Notes under the pieces: model-generated
What the model saw: the letters and a program-made list of their open reading frames with translations, nothing else
What the model was told of the DNA's origin: nothing
The model's database searches: none
Program-made: the position numbers and the translations under genes
Part shown: positions 42,325 through 51,169 of the stretch, in pieces
Layout: each line of letters begins with the position of its first letter
Position numbering within the stretch: position 1 is the stretch's first letter
Source: JACCZX01 sp038216465
GTDB taxonomy: Bacteria > Pseudomonadota > Gammaproteobacteria > Burkholderiales > Burkholderiaceae_F
NCBI GenBank assembly: GCA_038216465.1
Contig: JBBQQC010000018.1
Location: 7,700 to 71,699 of the forward strand
Direction: 5' to 3'
Length of the DNA: 64,000 bases

Positions 42325-43637
42325 AAATAAGCATCTTCGGCCTGGGTTACGTTGGCAGCGTGTCAGCCGCGTGCCTGGCGCGCGACGGCCACGATGTGGT
42401 CGGCGTTGATGTCAATGCGCAAAAGCTCGAACTGCTACGGGGTGGCAAGGCGCCGATTGTTGAAGAAGGTATTCAGGAGTTGACTCGTTTGGCCGTCGAA
42501 TCCGGGCGGCTGAAAGTCACGGACGACGCGATGGCCGCAGTCGCACAGACCGCGCTGTCCTTTATATGCGTCGGCACGCCGTCTTCGGCGAACGGCTCGC
42601 AGGATCTTTCGGCGGTGGTGCGGGTTTCCGAAGTAATCGGCGCAGCAATCGCGCGTAAACAAGCATTTCACACGGTCGTTTTGCGTTCGACCGTGGAGCC
42701 TGGGACCGCCGTTGAAGCGGTGCGGCCTGCGCTTGAACGTACCAGTCGCAAGCGCTCCGGAACGGATTTCGGACTGTGCTTCCAGCCGGAGTTCTTGCGC
42801 GAGGGAAGTTCAATCAAGGATTACGACCATCCACCGTTCACGATTGTCGGCGCAGATTCACCCGTATCGGTCGAGGCGTTAAGAACATTGTTCGGGCATT
42901 TGCCGTGCGACTTCATCGTCACCGACATTCGAACTGCCGAATCACTGAAGCTAGTGTGCAACGCCTTCCATGCACTGAAGATCACCTTTGCCAACGAGGT
43001 CGGCCGCTTTGCAAGCGCGTTGAGGATCGATGGCCGGCAGATCATGTCGCTGGTATGCCGCGATACGCAGTTGAACATTTCACCTGCATACCTGCGGCCG
43101 GGATTCGCTTTCGGCGGTTCTTGTCTGCCCAAAGACCTGCGTGCGCTGTCGTACATGGCGCGCGCGCGCGACGTCGAGACCCCGGTAATCAGCGGCATCC
43201 TGCCAAGTAACCAGATTCATATCGAGCGGGTGCTCGAGCGAGTACTCGCGGAAAAACGTCGGAAGGTCGGACTGCTCGGCTTGAGTTTCAAGCCAGGCAC
43301 CGACGACTTGCGCGAGAGTCCGCTGGTGACGCTCGCAGAACGAATGCTGGGAAAGGGATTGCGGCTTTCGATCTACGACGCCGATGTCAGCCTGTCGCGA
43401 CTGATCGGTGCCAACAAACAATACATCGATGAGATTATTCCGCACCTCGGCCAACTGCTGACGAGCAGTGCGGAAGACGCGATCGACGATGTAGAGATCA
43501 TCATTGTCGGGCAGTCGCTGCCATCGCTTTGGAACACGGTGTATTCGAAGGGCAAGGCGGAGCAACTGGTGATCGATCTGGTGGGCGGGGCGCATCCCGC
43601 GCGGCTCAAGCCCAGTTACTGGGGCGTGTGCTGGTGA
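42321..43637 (+). CDS. GDP-mannose 6-dehydrogenase-like protein (AlgD family)
   Basis: A 438-residue NAD-dependent dehydrogenase. It starts MKISIFGLGYVGSVSAACLA, a Rossmann motif close to that of AlgD, and the active-site segment LRPGFAFGGSCLPKDLRAL carries the catalytic cysteine in AlgD style. LGLSFKPGTDDLRESP and the late W-N-T of the C-terminal domain also fit. Likely product is GDP-mannuronate. UDP-glucose dehydrogenase is the main alternative, but the active-site segment favours the GDP-mannose type. It overlaps the deacetylase gene by 4 nt. Confidence 0.85.
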   Translation: MKISIFGLGYVGSVSAACLARDGHDVVGVDVNAQKLELLRGGKAPIVEEGIQELTRLAVESGRLKVTDDAMAAVAQTALSFICVGTPSSANGSQDLSAVVRVSEVIGAAIARKQAFHTVVLRSTVEPGTAVEAVRPALERTSRKRSGTDFGLCFQPEFLREGSSIKDYDHPPFTIVGADSPVSVEALRTLFGHLPCDFIVTDIRTAESLKLVCNAFHALKITFANEVGRFASALRIDGRQIMSLVCRDTQLNISPAYLRPGFAFGGSCLPKDLRALSYMARARDVETPVISGILPSNQIHIERVLERVLAEKRRKVGLLGLSFKPGTDDLRESPLVTLAERMLGKGLRLSIYDADVSLSRLIGANKQYIDEIIPHLGQLLTSSAEDAIDDVEIIIVGQSLPSLWNTVYSKGKAEQLVIDLVGGAHPARLKPSYWGVCW

Positions 43638-44824
43638 CTAGGCCCGAGCTGGTCTTTGTGTCGCCTCGATTCTTGTTCCCGGCCGACACAGGAGGCGCGA
43701 TCCGCACCACAGAAATACTGCGCAACATGCAAGGCGGCAAATTCAGAATCCGATTGCTGAGTCCGGTGCCTACTGGCGACGAACATCGTTACGCGCCGGA
43801 TCTGCGGAAGATTGCCGATGACTGGCAATGCTGGCCGGCAGCGAGGGCGGCGCAATTGCGTTGGCGGCGCTACCCGCTGCTGGCATCGCGCCTGCCGCTG
43901 ACGATCGCCTCGGATCGCTCCAAAGTTGGAATGAAGGTTGTGGCAGCGGCGCTTGCGCGCAAGCCGCAGGTAGTCGTCTTCGACTTTCTGCACTCCGCGG
44001 TGCTGGCGCCAAAGCCGCTTGAAGTTCCCTCGGTACTGTTTACGCACAATGTCGAAGCGGAGATTGTCGAACGGCACATGGAGCAGGCAACAGGATTTGC
44101 GGAGAAGAATGTATGGCGCAGCCAACTCGCCAAGATGCGCCGCTTCGAGGGTAGCGCGTTGCAGCGCTTCAAGCGTGCGATTGCGGTCTCAGAGCGTGAT
44201 GCCGCCCGCTTCAAGAACGACTACGGCGCCGAGCGTGTCGATGTGATTCCGACCGGCGTCAACCTCGACTACTTCAACTATGTGCCGTGCCAGCCGAATG
44301 GCCGCATCGTTTTCACCGGATCGATGGATTGGCTGGCGAATATCGACGCGATCCGCTGGTTTCGCGGCGACATCTGGCCGCGGATCAAGTCTGCGCACAT
44401 GGACGCAACGATGACCGTGATCGGGCGCAGCCCGCCGACCGATCTGCAGGCCACGTCGATACCCGGCTGGACGATCACCGGACGCGTCGAAGACATTCGG
44501 CCACACGTGCACGGCGCCGCCGCGTATGTTATTCCGCTGCGTATCGGCGGGGGTACGCGAATCAAGGCGTTCGAGGCAATGGCAATGGGCGTGCCGGTGG
44601 TGTCAACCACGATTGGAATGGAAGGGCTCGATGTCGAGCCCGGACGCCACTATCTGCAGGCCGATAGGGAACGCGAGTTTGCTCAGGCCGTGTCATCCTT
44701 GCTCACGACGCCGGAGCTGGGTCGAACGCTTGCCGAGCAGGCGCGGCGCCACATCGAGCAGCGCTACTCGAACGCAACCGTTGCGCGTGCATTCGAGAAA
44801 ATCTGCGAGCGCGTGATGCAATGA
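43634..44824 (+). CDS. GT4 family glycosyltransferase (TIGR03087-like paralogue)
   Basis: A 396-residue GT-B glycosyltransferase resembling the protein at 34182: IVFTGSMDWLANIDAIRW parallels that gene's FTGAMDYWPNIDAV, and AFEAMAMGVPVVSTTIGMEG matches its donor site. PRFLFPADTGGAIRTTEIL is the acceptor-side motif. GTG 43634 overlaps the dehydrogenase stop by 4 nt. It probably adds another sugar, perhaps the mannuronic acid made by its neighbour (inference). Confidence 0.9.
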   Translation: MTRPELVFVSPRFLFPADTGGAIRTTEILRNMQGGKFRIRLLSPVPTGDEHRYAPDLRKIADDWQCWPAARAAQLRWRRYPLLASRLPLTIASDRSKVGMKVVAAALARKPQVVVFDFLHSAVLAPKPLEVPSVLFTHNVEAEIVERHMEQATGFAEKNVWRSQLAKMRRFEGSALQRFKRAIAVSERDAARFKNDYGAERVDVIPTGVNLDYFNYVPCQPNGRIVFTGSMDWLANIDAIRWFRGDIWPRIKSAHMDATMTVIGRSPPTDLQATSIPGWTITGRVEDIRPHVHGAAAYVIPLRIGGGTRIKAFEAMAMGVPVVSTTIGMEGLDVEPGRHYLQADREREFAQAVSSLLTTPELGRTLAEQARRHIEQRYSNATVARAFEKICERVMQ

Positions 44825-45684
44825 ATTCCGCTTCTCCCCTCGACAGCCCGCCGGCGTTCGACCATGGCTCAGATCCCAATTTTCTCGCCTATTACGAGGA
44901 AGCTAGCCTTTCGCAAGCCACGTTGCAGCGATTCGGTACAGTACGCGATAAGGCTCTCGCGCTGCTGGCTGCGCGTGGCTGCAACACGTCTCATCTGCAT
45001 ATCGCCGATATCGGCTGCGGCGCCGGCACGCAATCGATCCTATGGGCCGAGCTGGGTCACTCCGTTATCGGCCTCGACATCAGCGCGCCGCTGGTCGAAG
45101 TCGCGGAGCGCCGAGCCGCTGAACGAGGGTTTGCGATCGACTTCCGTGTTGGCTCCGCAACCGCACTGCCATTGAGCGACTCGTCAGTCGAGGTCTGTTT
45201 GATGCCTGAGCTGCTCGAGCACGTCGCCGACTGGCAGGGGTGTCTGCGAGAAGCTTCGAGGTCGCTCAAGCCGGGCGGATTGCTTTATCTCAGCACGACC
45301 AACGCGCTGTGCCCGCTACAGAACGAATTCAATCTGCCGCTTTACAGCTGGTATCCGGGATTTGCGAAGCGATACGTCGAACGACTTGCAGTGACTACGC
45401 GGCCCGCGCTTGCCAACTATGCAAAGTATCCGGCTGTCAACTGGTTCTCGTTCTATCGGTTGCGCGACTTTCTTGCTCCGCTCGGGTTCGATTGCCTCGA
45501 TCGATTCGACATGCTCGACGTCGACACGATCCGCGCGCCGCTGCGGCCAGCCGTCGCTATCGCGCGCGCGTTCGCACCGGTACGCTTTTTCGGACACGTG
45601 CTGACGCGTGGCACCGCGTTGTTTGCGATCAAGACACGAGCGGCGAGCGTCGCCGCAAACCTACCTGCTGCGGCTGCGCACTGA
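44821..45684 (+). CDS. Class I SAM-dependent methyltransferase
   Basis: A 287-residue methyltransferase. IADIGCGAGTQSILWA (about 61-76) is motif I and SLKPGGLLYLSTTN the post-III loop. The target could be a sugar hydroxyl or carboxyl of the polysaccharide; this is inferred from neighbours. It overlaps the glycosyltransferase stop by 4 nt. Its last 56 nt overlap the 3' end of the convergent ligase-like gene. Confidence 0.88.
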   Translation: MNSASPLDSPPAFDHGSDPNFLAYYEEASLSQATLQRFGTVRDKALALLAARGCNTSHLHIADIGCGAGTQSILWAELGHSVIGLDISAPLVEVAERRAAERGFAIDFRVGSATALPLSDSSVEVCLMPELLEHVADWQGCLREASRSLKPGGLLYLSTTNALCPLQNEFNLPLYSWYPGFAKRYVERLAVTTRPALANYAKYPAVNWFSFYRLRDFLAPLGFDCLDRFDMLDVDTIRAPLRPAVAIARAFAPVRFFGHVLTRGTALFAIKTRAASVAANLPAAAAH

Positions 45685-46924
45685 GGTCGGCACTTTGACT
45701 GCGCACGACGTGCCACGTCACGGCTAACGCAATCATCAGGAAGTACGGCATGTCCCAATAGGCGAGGTTCAGAAACGTTCCGCCGACGAAGTAACCGACT
45801 AGGCTGACTTGCACCATTTTCGCGAGCCAGTACGCCCACTTCGACTCGACGTCGTCTTTGGTGTGCTTGATGATGCGGCGGCTCAGCCGCCACGTGAGCA
45901 ACCAGAAAAGCAGAAACAGCCCGAGGCCGACGAAGCCATGCTCTCCCAACACCTGGAAATAAATGCTGTGCGCCGCGTGCGTACCGACGTACTCGGGCAA
46001 ATAGCGGCGAAACACTTCGTCTGTGTATGGCTCGAAGCCACCGCCGACGACCGGCCGGTCGAGCGCCAGATTCGTCAGCATCGTCCACGTGCTCATGCGG
46101 CCCTGCGCTGATTCGTCGCTCTGATAGCTGCCGATCGTCGTCATTCGCTCTTCCCACGCCGCCGGCATGAACGAGTAGAAACCGACGGCGAAGACGATCA
46201 CCACCAGGCCGAGCCACACCTTGCTCTTTGCTTTGAGCCACAGAAAGCCCGACATCGCGATGATCGCCAACAAACCGCCGCGCGAGTAACTGCCGAGAAC
46301 ACTCACCGCGCACAGTGCAATCCAGACCAGTAGTGCGGCGCGCATCCAGCGTTTTGTCGCCATGATGTAGAAGTAGGCCAGTAACGGAATCGTCATGATC
46401 ACTGCGAGTGCCAGCGCGTTGTTGTCCGTGATGAAGGTATCGGGCGGCCCCCACACTCGGTTCTCACCGCTGGTCAGCAGCGTGAACAGGCCGCCCTTGA
46501 TGCCGTAGAAGCCGACCGAAAAGACGATGATCAGCATCAACCATCTCACATGATCGCGCTTGTACAGCGTGTAAAGCGCGAGCAATGTAACGAACAGAAT
46601 CTTGATCACGCGCTCGAGCATCTCGGCGGCTCTCTCGGGCTCGAGCGCGAAGAGCGTGGTGATACCCATCCATGCCATGAAGGCGAGTAGCACCCACGCG
46701 GCAGCGCCGCCCTTTAGCTGGCGCGACTCGTGTGTGATGAACAACCCGATGATGGTTGCCACAGCGACCACCAGCGCGAACGGGAACGAATAGGCAAAGC
46801 CCCAGGCTGCGCGGTGCGGGTTCATCAAGCTGAGCCAGACCCAAAACCCGATACCGACCACTGGGTTGCGCAGAATGAAAGGAATTCCTGCGGCTACGAT
46901 CAGAAAAATTGCGATGTCGCGCAT
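45629..46924 (-). CDS. O-antigen ligase/polymerase-like membrane protein (TIGR03097 type)
   Basis: A 431-residue polytopic inner-membrane protein with about 10-12 hydrophobic segments. MRDIAIFLIVAAGIPFILRNPVVGIGFWVWLSLMNPHR and PLLAYFYIMATKRWMR fit the putative O-glycosylation ligase of exosortase A systems. The conserved periplasmic loop with the histidines (AHSIYFQVLGEHGFVGLGLF) is typical of WaaL/Wzy proteins. It could be the polymerase or ligase of the locus. It ends inside the methyltransferase gene on the other strand (56-nt overlap). Confidence 0.88.
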   Translation of the reverse strand: MRDIAIFLIVAAGIPFILRNPVVGIGFWVWLSLMNPHRAAWGFAYSFPFALVVAVATIIGLFITHESRQLKGGAAAWVLLAFMAWMGITTLFALEPERAAEMLERVIKILFVTLLALYTLYKRDHVRWLMLIIVFSVGFYGIKGGLFTLLTSGENRVWGPPDTFITDNNALALAVIMTIPLLAYFYIMATKRWMRAALLVWIALCAVSVLGSYSRGGLLAIIAMSGFLWLKAKSKVWLGLVVIVFAVGFYSFMPAAWEERMTTIGSYQSDESAQGRMSTWTMLTNLALDRPVVGGGFEPYTDEVFRRYLPEYVGTHAAHSIYFQVLGEHGFVGLGLFLLFWLLTWRLSRRIIKHTKDDVESKWAYWLAKMVQVSLVGYFVGGTFLNLAYWDMPYFLMIALAVTWHVVRSQSADLSAQPQQVGLRRRSPLVS

Positions 46925-46936
46925 GCAGTTGCCCTG

Positions 46937-48772
46937 TCAGGCCAATCGGTAGGTCGGAGCATGATGTTCGAGCCAGTGCTCGAGCATCATCAATATCCAT
47001 ACCATCTCGCCGTAAAAGCCGGCGTGCTCGAGCAGCCGCGTCGAAAACAGATCGTGCACCAGCTCGCGCCGAATGAATCCGCGCTCTGTGAGGCGCTCGA
47101 GCGCCGCTCGAGCGAACTGAGCTAGCGCCACGTTTTTTATCAGCCACGGCCCGAACGGCAATCCAAAGCCGTGTTTCTTCTTGCGGATGATTTCTTCCGG
47201 AAGAAAATCGCGCAGCGCCTCCTTGAAGAAGTAGCGAAGGGTTAGGCGCCGAACCTTCATTGAAGCGGGCAGGGTGAGCGAAAAATCGACCAGTTCATCG
47301 TCTAGCAGCGGAAACCCCACCGCCTCGCCGGCAAGCTGGCCCGTGAGTCGGACCTTCGGCAGGTCGCTGTCGGTGAGAGTAAAGCGCCAATCATAGGCAA
47401 GCATGCGGTCGACGATCGAATCTGCAGTCCCATTTTGATAGACCTCGCGTTGCAAATTGGTCGGCTCGACGGCGCTGACGCTTTCCAGAAAGCCGCGCGT
47501 GAACACGGCTGCGGTTCCAAAGCGGCGGAGCAGGTTGTATGACTGCAGGCGCTCCGGCATCGGCAAGCGAGCCTGCTCGACGTAGCTGGCCACCTTGCTG
47601 ATGCCTGGCAACCGGTGCACGGCAGTTTGTGCCAGCAGCACTGGCTCGATTACGTGTTGTCGGAGCGAGCGCGGAAGGGTGTCGTACGCGTCGAAGAGTT
47701 TTTGTCGCGCGTAGCGCGTGTTGCCGCCGAACAACTCATCGCCACCATCGCCGGCGAGTAACTTGTCGACGCCGTGTTCGTGCGCCAGCTTGGCGCAGTA
47801 ATACGCCGGCAGCGCCGACGAATTGCCAAACGGTTGGTCGTAGTAAGCGGCGATCGCTGGAATCGCACGTATCAAGTCGTCCGGAGTGATGTAGTGCTCG
47901 TGATGCTGCGCATGAAAGTGCTGAGCAGCGAGCCGCGCGTACGACATCTCATCGTATCCGCTGGCATCGAATCCGATCGAGAAACAGGTGGGGGGCTGGC
48001 CCGTTACTCGGCCCAGCATGCCGACTACGGTTGAACTGTCGGTTCCGCCGCTGAGAAAGGCGCCGATACACTCAGTTGTGACTTCGCGTTCGACTGCTTT
48101 TAGAAGCACCCCGCGAAACCGTTCGCGTTCGTGTCGAGGCGAAAAATTGCGCCCCTCGGAAAAGGTCGGCTGCCATGTGGACAAAATGCGCGACCCATCG
48201 GCATCGAATGTCAACATTGCTGCGGCCGTCATTCGCTTCACTGCGCGAAACACCGTGCGCGGCGCCGGAATGACATGAAAATAGACGTAGTTAAAGATCG
48301 CCTGCGGGTCGACCTCCCGCGCACGCGAAACCGCGTCGGCCCGATCGGAAAACGAAATGCTCGAACCATTTATCGCAAAGCAGAGAGGGATCACGGCGAG
48401 GCGGTCGGTCAGCAGCGTAGCTCGGCCTTTCCGCAGGTCAATTTGAACAATCGCGAACCGGCCGCGCATCCGACACATATTCGTGTCGGCGGCTTCCTCG
48501 CGCGCCAGGCGCGCAACCTCTGCGACATCCAGCGCTTTCATGCTCTCGTCACGCGCAACGCCGACCACTGCGGTGACGGTTTCTTCGTCTACGCAGACCT
48601 CGCAGCTGTGGGATTGAAGGCGCATTGAGAACGCCGGGCCGTCGATCACCCTGTGCTGGCCGCTATCGCGAGCTATGTGCGGTTTGACGCCACGATTCTG
48701 CTCGGCGAGCGAGAAGTCGAACCAGCCGGCTAGGGCCGGTGTCGGATGGTCATCAAGCACGACGTAGGTCAA
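46937..48772 (-). CDS. Asparagine synthetase-like protein lacking the Cys2 nucleophile
   Basis: A 611-residue homologue of AsnB. The synthetase half is intact, with SGGTDSS (241-247), SIGFDASGYDEMSYARLAAQHF, GDGGDELFGGNTRY and KKKHGFGLPFGPWL. The N terminus does not begin Met-Cys; it starts TTG-Thr-Tyr and has only a degenerate glutaminase domain, so glutamine hydrolysis is unlikely. It may use ammonia or another amine, or act on another acyl substrate as in beta-lactam synthetase relatives. The TTG start is uncertain. It precedes the ligase-like gene by 12 nt on the same strand. Confidence 0.85.
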   Translation of the reverse strand: MTYVVLDDHPTPALAGWFDFSLAEQNRGVKPHIARDSGQHRVIDGPAFSMRLQSHSCEVCVDEETVTAVVGVARDESMKALDVAEVARLAREEAADTNMCRMRGRFAIVQIDLRKGRATLLTDRLAVIPLCFAINGSSISFSDRADAVSRAREVDPQAIFNYVYFHVIPAPRTVFRAVKRMTAAAMLTFDADGSRILSTWQPTFSEGRNFSPRHERERFRGVLLKAVEREVTTECIGAFLSGGTDSSTVVGMLGRVTGQPPTCFSIGFDASGYDEMSYARLAAQHFHAQHHEHYITPDDLIRAIPAIAAYYDQPFGNSSALPAYYCAKLAHEHGVDKLLAGDGGDELFGGNTRYARQKLFDAYDTLPRSLRQHVIEPVLLAQTAVHRLPGISKVASYVEQARLPMPERLQSYNLLRRFGTAAVFTRGFLESVSAVEPTNLQREVYQNGTADSIVDRMLAYDWRFTLTDSDLPKVRLTGQLAGEAVGFPLLDDELVDFSLTLPASMKVRRLTLRYFFKEALRDFLPEEIIRKKKHGFGLPFGPWLIKNVALAQFARAALERLTERGFIRRELVHDLFSTRLLEHAGFYGEMVWILMMLEHWLEHHAPTYRLA

Positions 48773-48780
48773 CGTGCCGA

Positions 48781-49980
48781 CTAGCGTGTCAGGCGTTGAA
48801 ATGCGCCGGGACTCAGCGGAGTCAAGTCCGACAACTCGCCCAGGTTAACCACGCCCGCGCTGTGACGGTACTCAGCCGCGGGACGATCCTGTTTGGGAAA
48901 TGCGCCTGCCGGACCGGCGCTGCCGGCGAGCGAGCTTCCGATGCGAAGCCGGTAATCGAACTTGGACGCATCAGCGAAGTCGCTCAGCCGCGCCGGCATG
49001 TTGCCCTTTATGATCGCCTTGGCCTTCGCATCGAAATCGCCGCGGCCAACCAGCAGGTTGTTCAAAATTATCGCCTCGGCTGGGCCGGGCCGAACCACGA
49101 TGAATACGCCGCCCTCCTGTAGATCGTTAACCAGGGTGTTAAAGGCTATGTAAGCGCGATTGACCGGCCAGCGATAGCCTTCGGCGCCAAAAGAGATCAA
49201 GGCACGGTTATCGGTCTGGTTGCCTTGCTGCACTAGATTTCCGATCGCTCTCAGGTTGCCGCCATTCGGCAGATCCATTTCGTAACTCGACGTGCCGCCT
49301 TCGCCAGTCAAACGGTTGTAGTAGACATTGGTCACCTTCGCGCGGCTCTTTAGCAAGTGGCCTTTGCGCGCGGGCCCGAAGTAACTTCCGGTGACTTCGA
49401 CAATCTCGATCGTTCCGGCGTACAGATGATGGCTCATGCCGTCGCCGGCGCCATTGTTCAGAAATGTCGAGTTGACGACGCGCAGTTCGATGCCAGCGTC
49501 GTTCGACGTCAAAATACCGTTTTCATTGTCCTCGAAGGTGCAGCCGATCACTTTCATCCGCCCGCGTTCGAGACGGACGCCGGCGCCGTTGCGATCGGCA
49601 ACGCGCGCGCCGGAAAATGCAAGGTTTTCGAGTGTGACGTTGTCGCCTCTGACGACAAAGATTGCCTTACCCTCGGCTACGGTCCCGTCGGCCGCCAATT
49701 TGGGGCGAGCGCCGACGCCGCGAATCGTTAGATCCTTTTGCGTCCACACCGCCGGGTCAGCCTTGTACTCGCCGGCGTCTATCTCGACCACATCGCCGTC
49801 GCGCGCCACTTCGGCTGCCCGGCGAAGCGTGCGAACATCGCGTCCCGGGCCTACGTGCAAGACGTTCAGCGCGGCGCGTTGTTCGCCACTCACCAGAGGT
49901 GGTTGTTGAGACATTGCGCTCGAGAGAAACAACGCGTTTGCCACCATTGCTAGGCATGCGCGCATGCGAATTTCGGTCAT
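48781..49980 (-). CDS. Secreted right-handed parallel beta-helix protein
   Basis: A 399-residue exported protein. From MTEIRMRACL a signal sequence runs to about residue 22 (SSAMSQ). The rest shows the short repeating strands of a parallel beta-helix (VTLENLAFSGARV, MKVIGCTFEDNENGI, LRVVNSTFLNNGAG). Such folds occur in pectate/alginate lyases, mannuronan epimerases and surface proteins; no catalytic triad is obvious. The frame extends upstream to 50073 but would overlap the divergent ATP-grasp gene. It lies 8 nt upstream of the synthetase-like gene on the same strand. Confidence 0.78.
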   Translation of the reverse strand: MTEIRMRACLAMVANALFLSSAMSQQPPLVSGEQRAALNVLHVGPGRDVRTLRRAAEVARDGDVVEIDAGEYKADPAVWTQKDLTIRGVGARPKLAADGTVAEGKAIFVVRGDNVTLENLAFSGARVADRNGAGVRLERGRMKVIGCTFEDNENGILTSNDAGIELRVVNSTFLNNGAGDGMSHHLYAGTIEIVEVTGSYFGPARKGHLLKSRAKVTNVYYNRLTGEGGTSSYEMDLPNGGNLRAIGNLVQQGNQTDNRALISFGAEGYRWPVNRAYIAFNTLVNDLQEGGVFIVVRPGPAEAIILNNLLVGRGDFDAKAKAIIKGNMPARLSDFADASKFDYRLRIGSSLAGSAGPAGAFPKQDRPAAEYRHSAGVVNLGELSDLTPLSPGAFQRLTR

Positions 49981-50005
49981 ACCATTTTGAGTCGTGAAGA
50001 GATTC

Positions 50006-51169
50006 ATGCAGGCGGACACTAACGGAGCAGTCTTGAAGTCGGCAAGTCTTGATTCAGCGGTCCCATTGTCCACGCTCGTGATCCTCGGTGCTTCGGCGAC
50101 CGGCCTCGCGGTAGCGCGCGATGCGCATCGTCACGGATTGTGCGCCGTTGTGGCCGACCGCGAAGACGGACCGGCGCTTCACAGTCGATGGGTCAGAGCC
50201 GTTGACGTGAGCGCTGTACCCGCAGCTAACCTAATCGAACGAATCGTGCGCCTGGGCGGCCCGCACGCCGCGTTGATCGCAACTTCCGACCATTGGATCC
50301 GTTGGTTGGCGGGATATCGCCCGCAACTGAGCGAGTCGTATCGACTGATTGTGCAGCCATCTAATCCGACGCTTGAGATTTGTCTGGACAAGATGGCTTT
50401 TTCCGAGTGGTGTACTGCATTCGGCTTGCCTTCGCCTGCGGCCTGGATGCCGAATCGCGCGCCGCGGCCATCATCACTCGCATTTCCGGTGTTGCTGCGC
50501 CCGGTGCGCACCGCGCATGGTCATGATCCCAACCTGCCGAAAGCGGTCGAGGCCCGCGACGAGTCTGAGCTTGCTCTCTGGCTGCAGCGGTTCACCGCAA
50601 AAGGTGTTGAGCCGATGGCCAGCGCGTCACTGCTCGGACGGAAGCTCGAACAGTATTCGGTGCCCTTCGCCAGGTGCAAGGAACAGATGCTGATGTTTAC
50701 TGCGCTCAAAATGCGTCCCGACGCCGATCTGTGTCAGACCGGAACCTACGTGCAGATCGCCGTCGACGAACGTAGCGAGGGCTTGGCGCGGACAGCGATC
50801 GAGCGTCTCGACTATTTCGGCATCGGTGAAGTGGAAATACTGCGCGACACCCAGGCCGGAAAAGATTATCTGATCGAAATCAACGCGCGGCCCTGGCTGC
50901 AATATGCGCTCGCGCCCGCGTCGAATCACGATTTTCTCGGACTCGTACTCGGTCTTTCCCCTGCCTGCAAAAATGCTCCCGTCCGGAGCGGTAAAGCATG
51001 GATCGATCTGTATCAGGATCTGTTTGTCGCATTTTCTCGGTCGATCGGCATGGTTCGTCACGGCCGGCTCGGACTTTTTGCTTACCTGGCTTCGCTCACT
51101 CGCTGCAATGTTTTTTCGCTGTTCGATTGGCGCGATCTGCGCCCGTTTCTTCGGTCGTGGCGGCGATGA
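50006..51169 (+). CDS. ATP-grasp family protein (carboxylate-amine ligase-like)
   Basis: A 387-residue ATP-grasp protein. An N-terminal Rossmann-like part (LVILGASATGLAVARDAHRH) is followed by the ATP-grasp core, with FPVLLRPVRTAHGHDPN and the metal/ATP-binding strand IGEVEILRDTQAGKDYLIEINARPW. It would form an amide or thioester bond by acyl phosphate. Similar proteins occur with D-Asp, biotin and peptide ligase folds; the substrate is unknown. ATG 50006 has GAAGAG upstream; GTG 49994 is the alternative. It is divergent from the beta-helix gene and overlaps the next by 4 nt. Confidence 0.82.
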   Translation: MQADTNGAVLKSASLDSAVPLSTLVILGASATGLAVARDAHRHGLCAVVADREDGPALHSRWVRAVDVSAVPAANLIERIVRLGGPHAALIATSDHWIRWLAGYRPQLSESYRLIVQPSNPTLEICLDKMAFSEWCTAFGLPSPAAWMPNRAPRPSSLAFPVLLRPVRTAHGHDPNLPKAVEARDESELALWLQRFTAKGVEPMASASLLGRKLEQYSVPFARCKEQMLMFTALKMRPDADLCQTGTYVQIAVDERSEGLARTAIERLDYFGIGEVEILRDTQAGKDYLIEINARPWLQYALAPASNHDFLGLVLGLSPACKNAPVRSGKAWIDLYQDLFVAFSRSIGMVRHGRLGLFAYLASLTRCNVFSLFDWRDLRPFLRSWRR

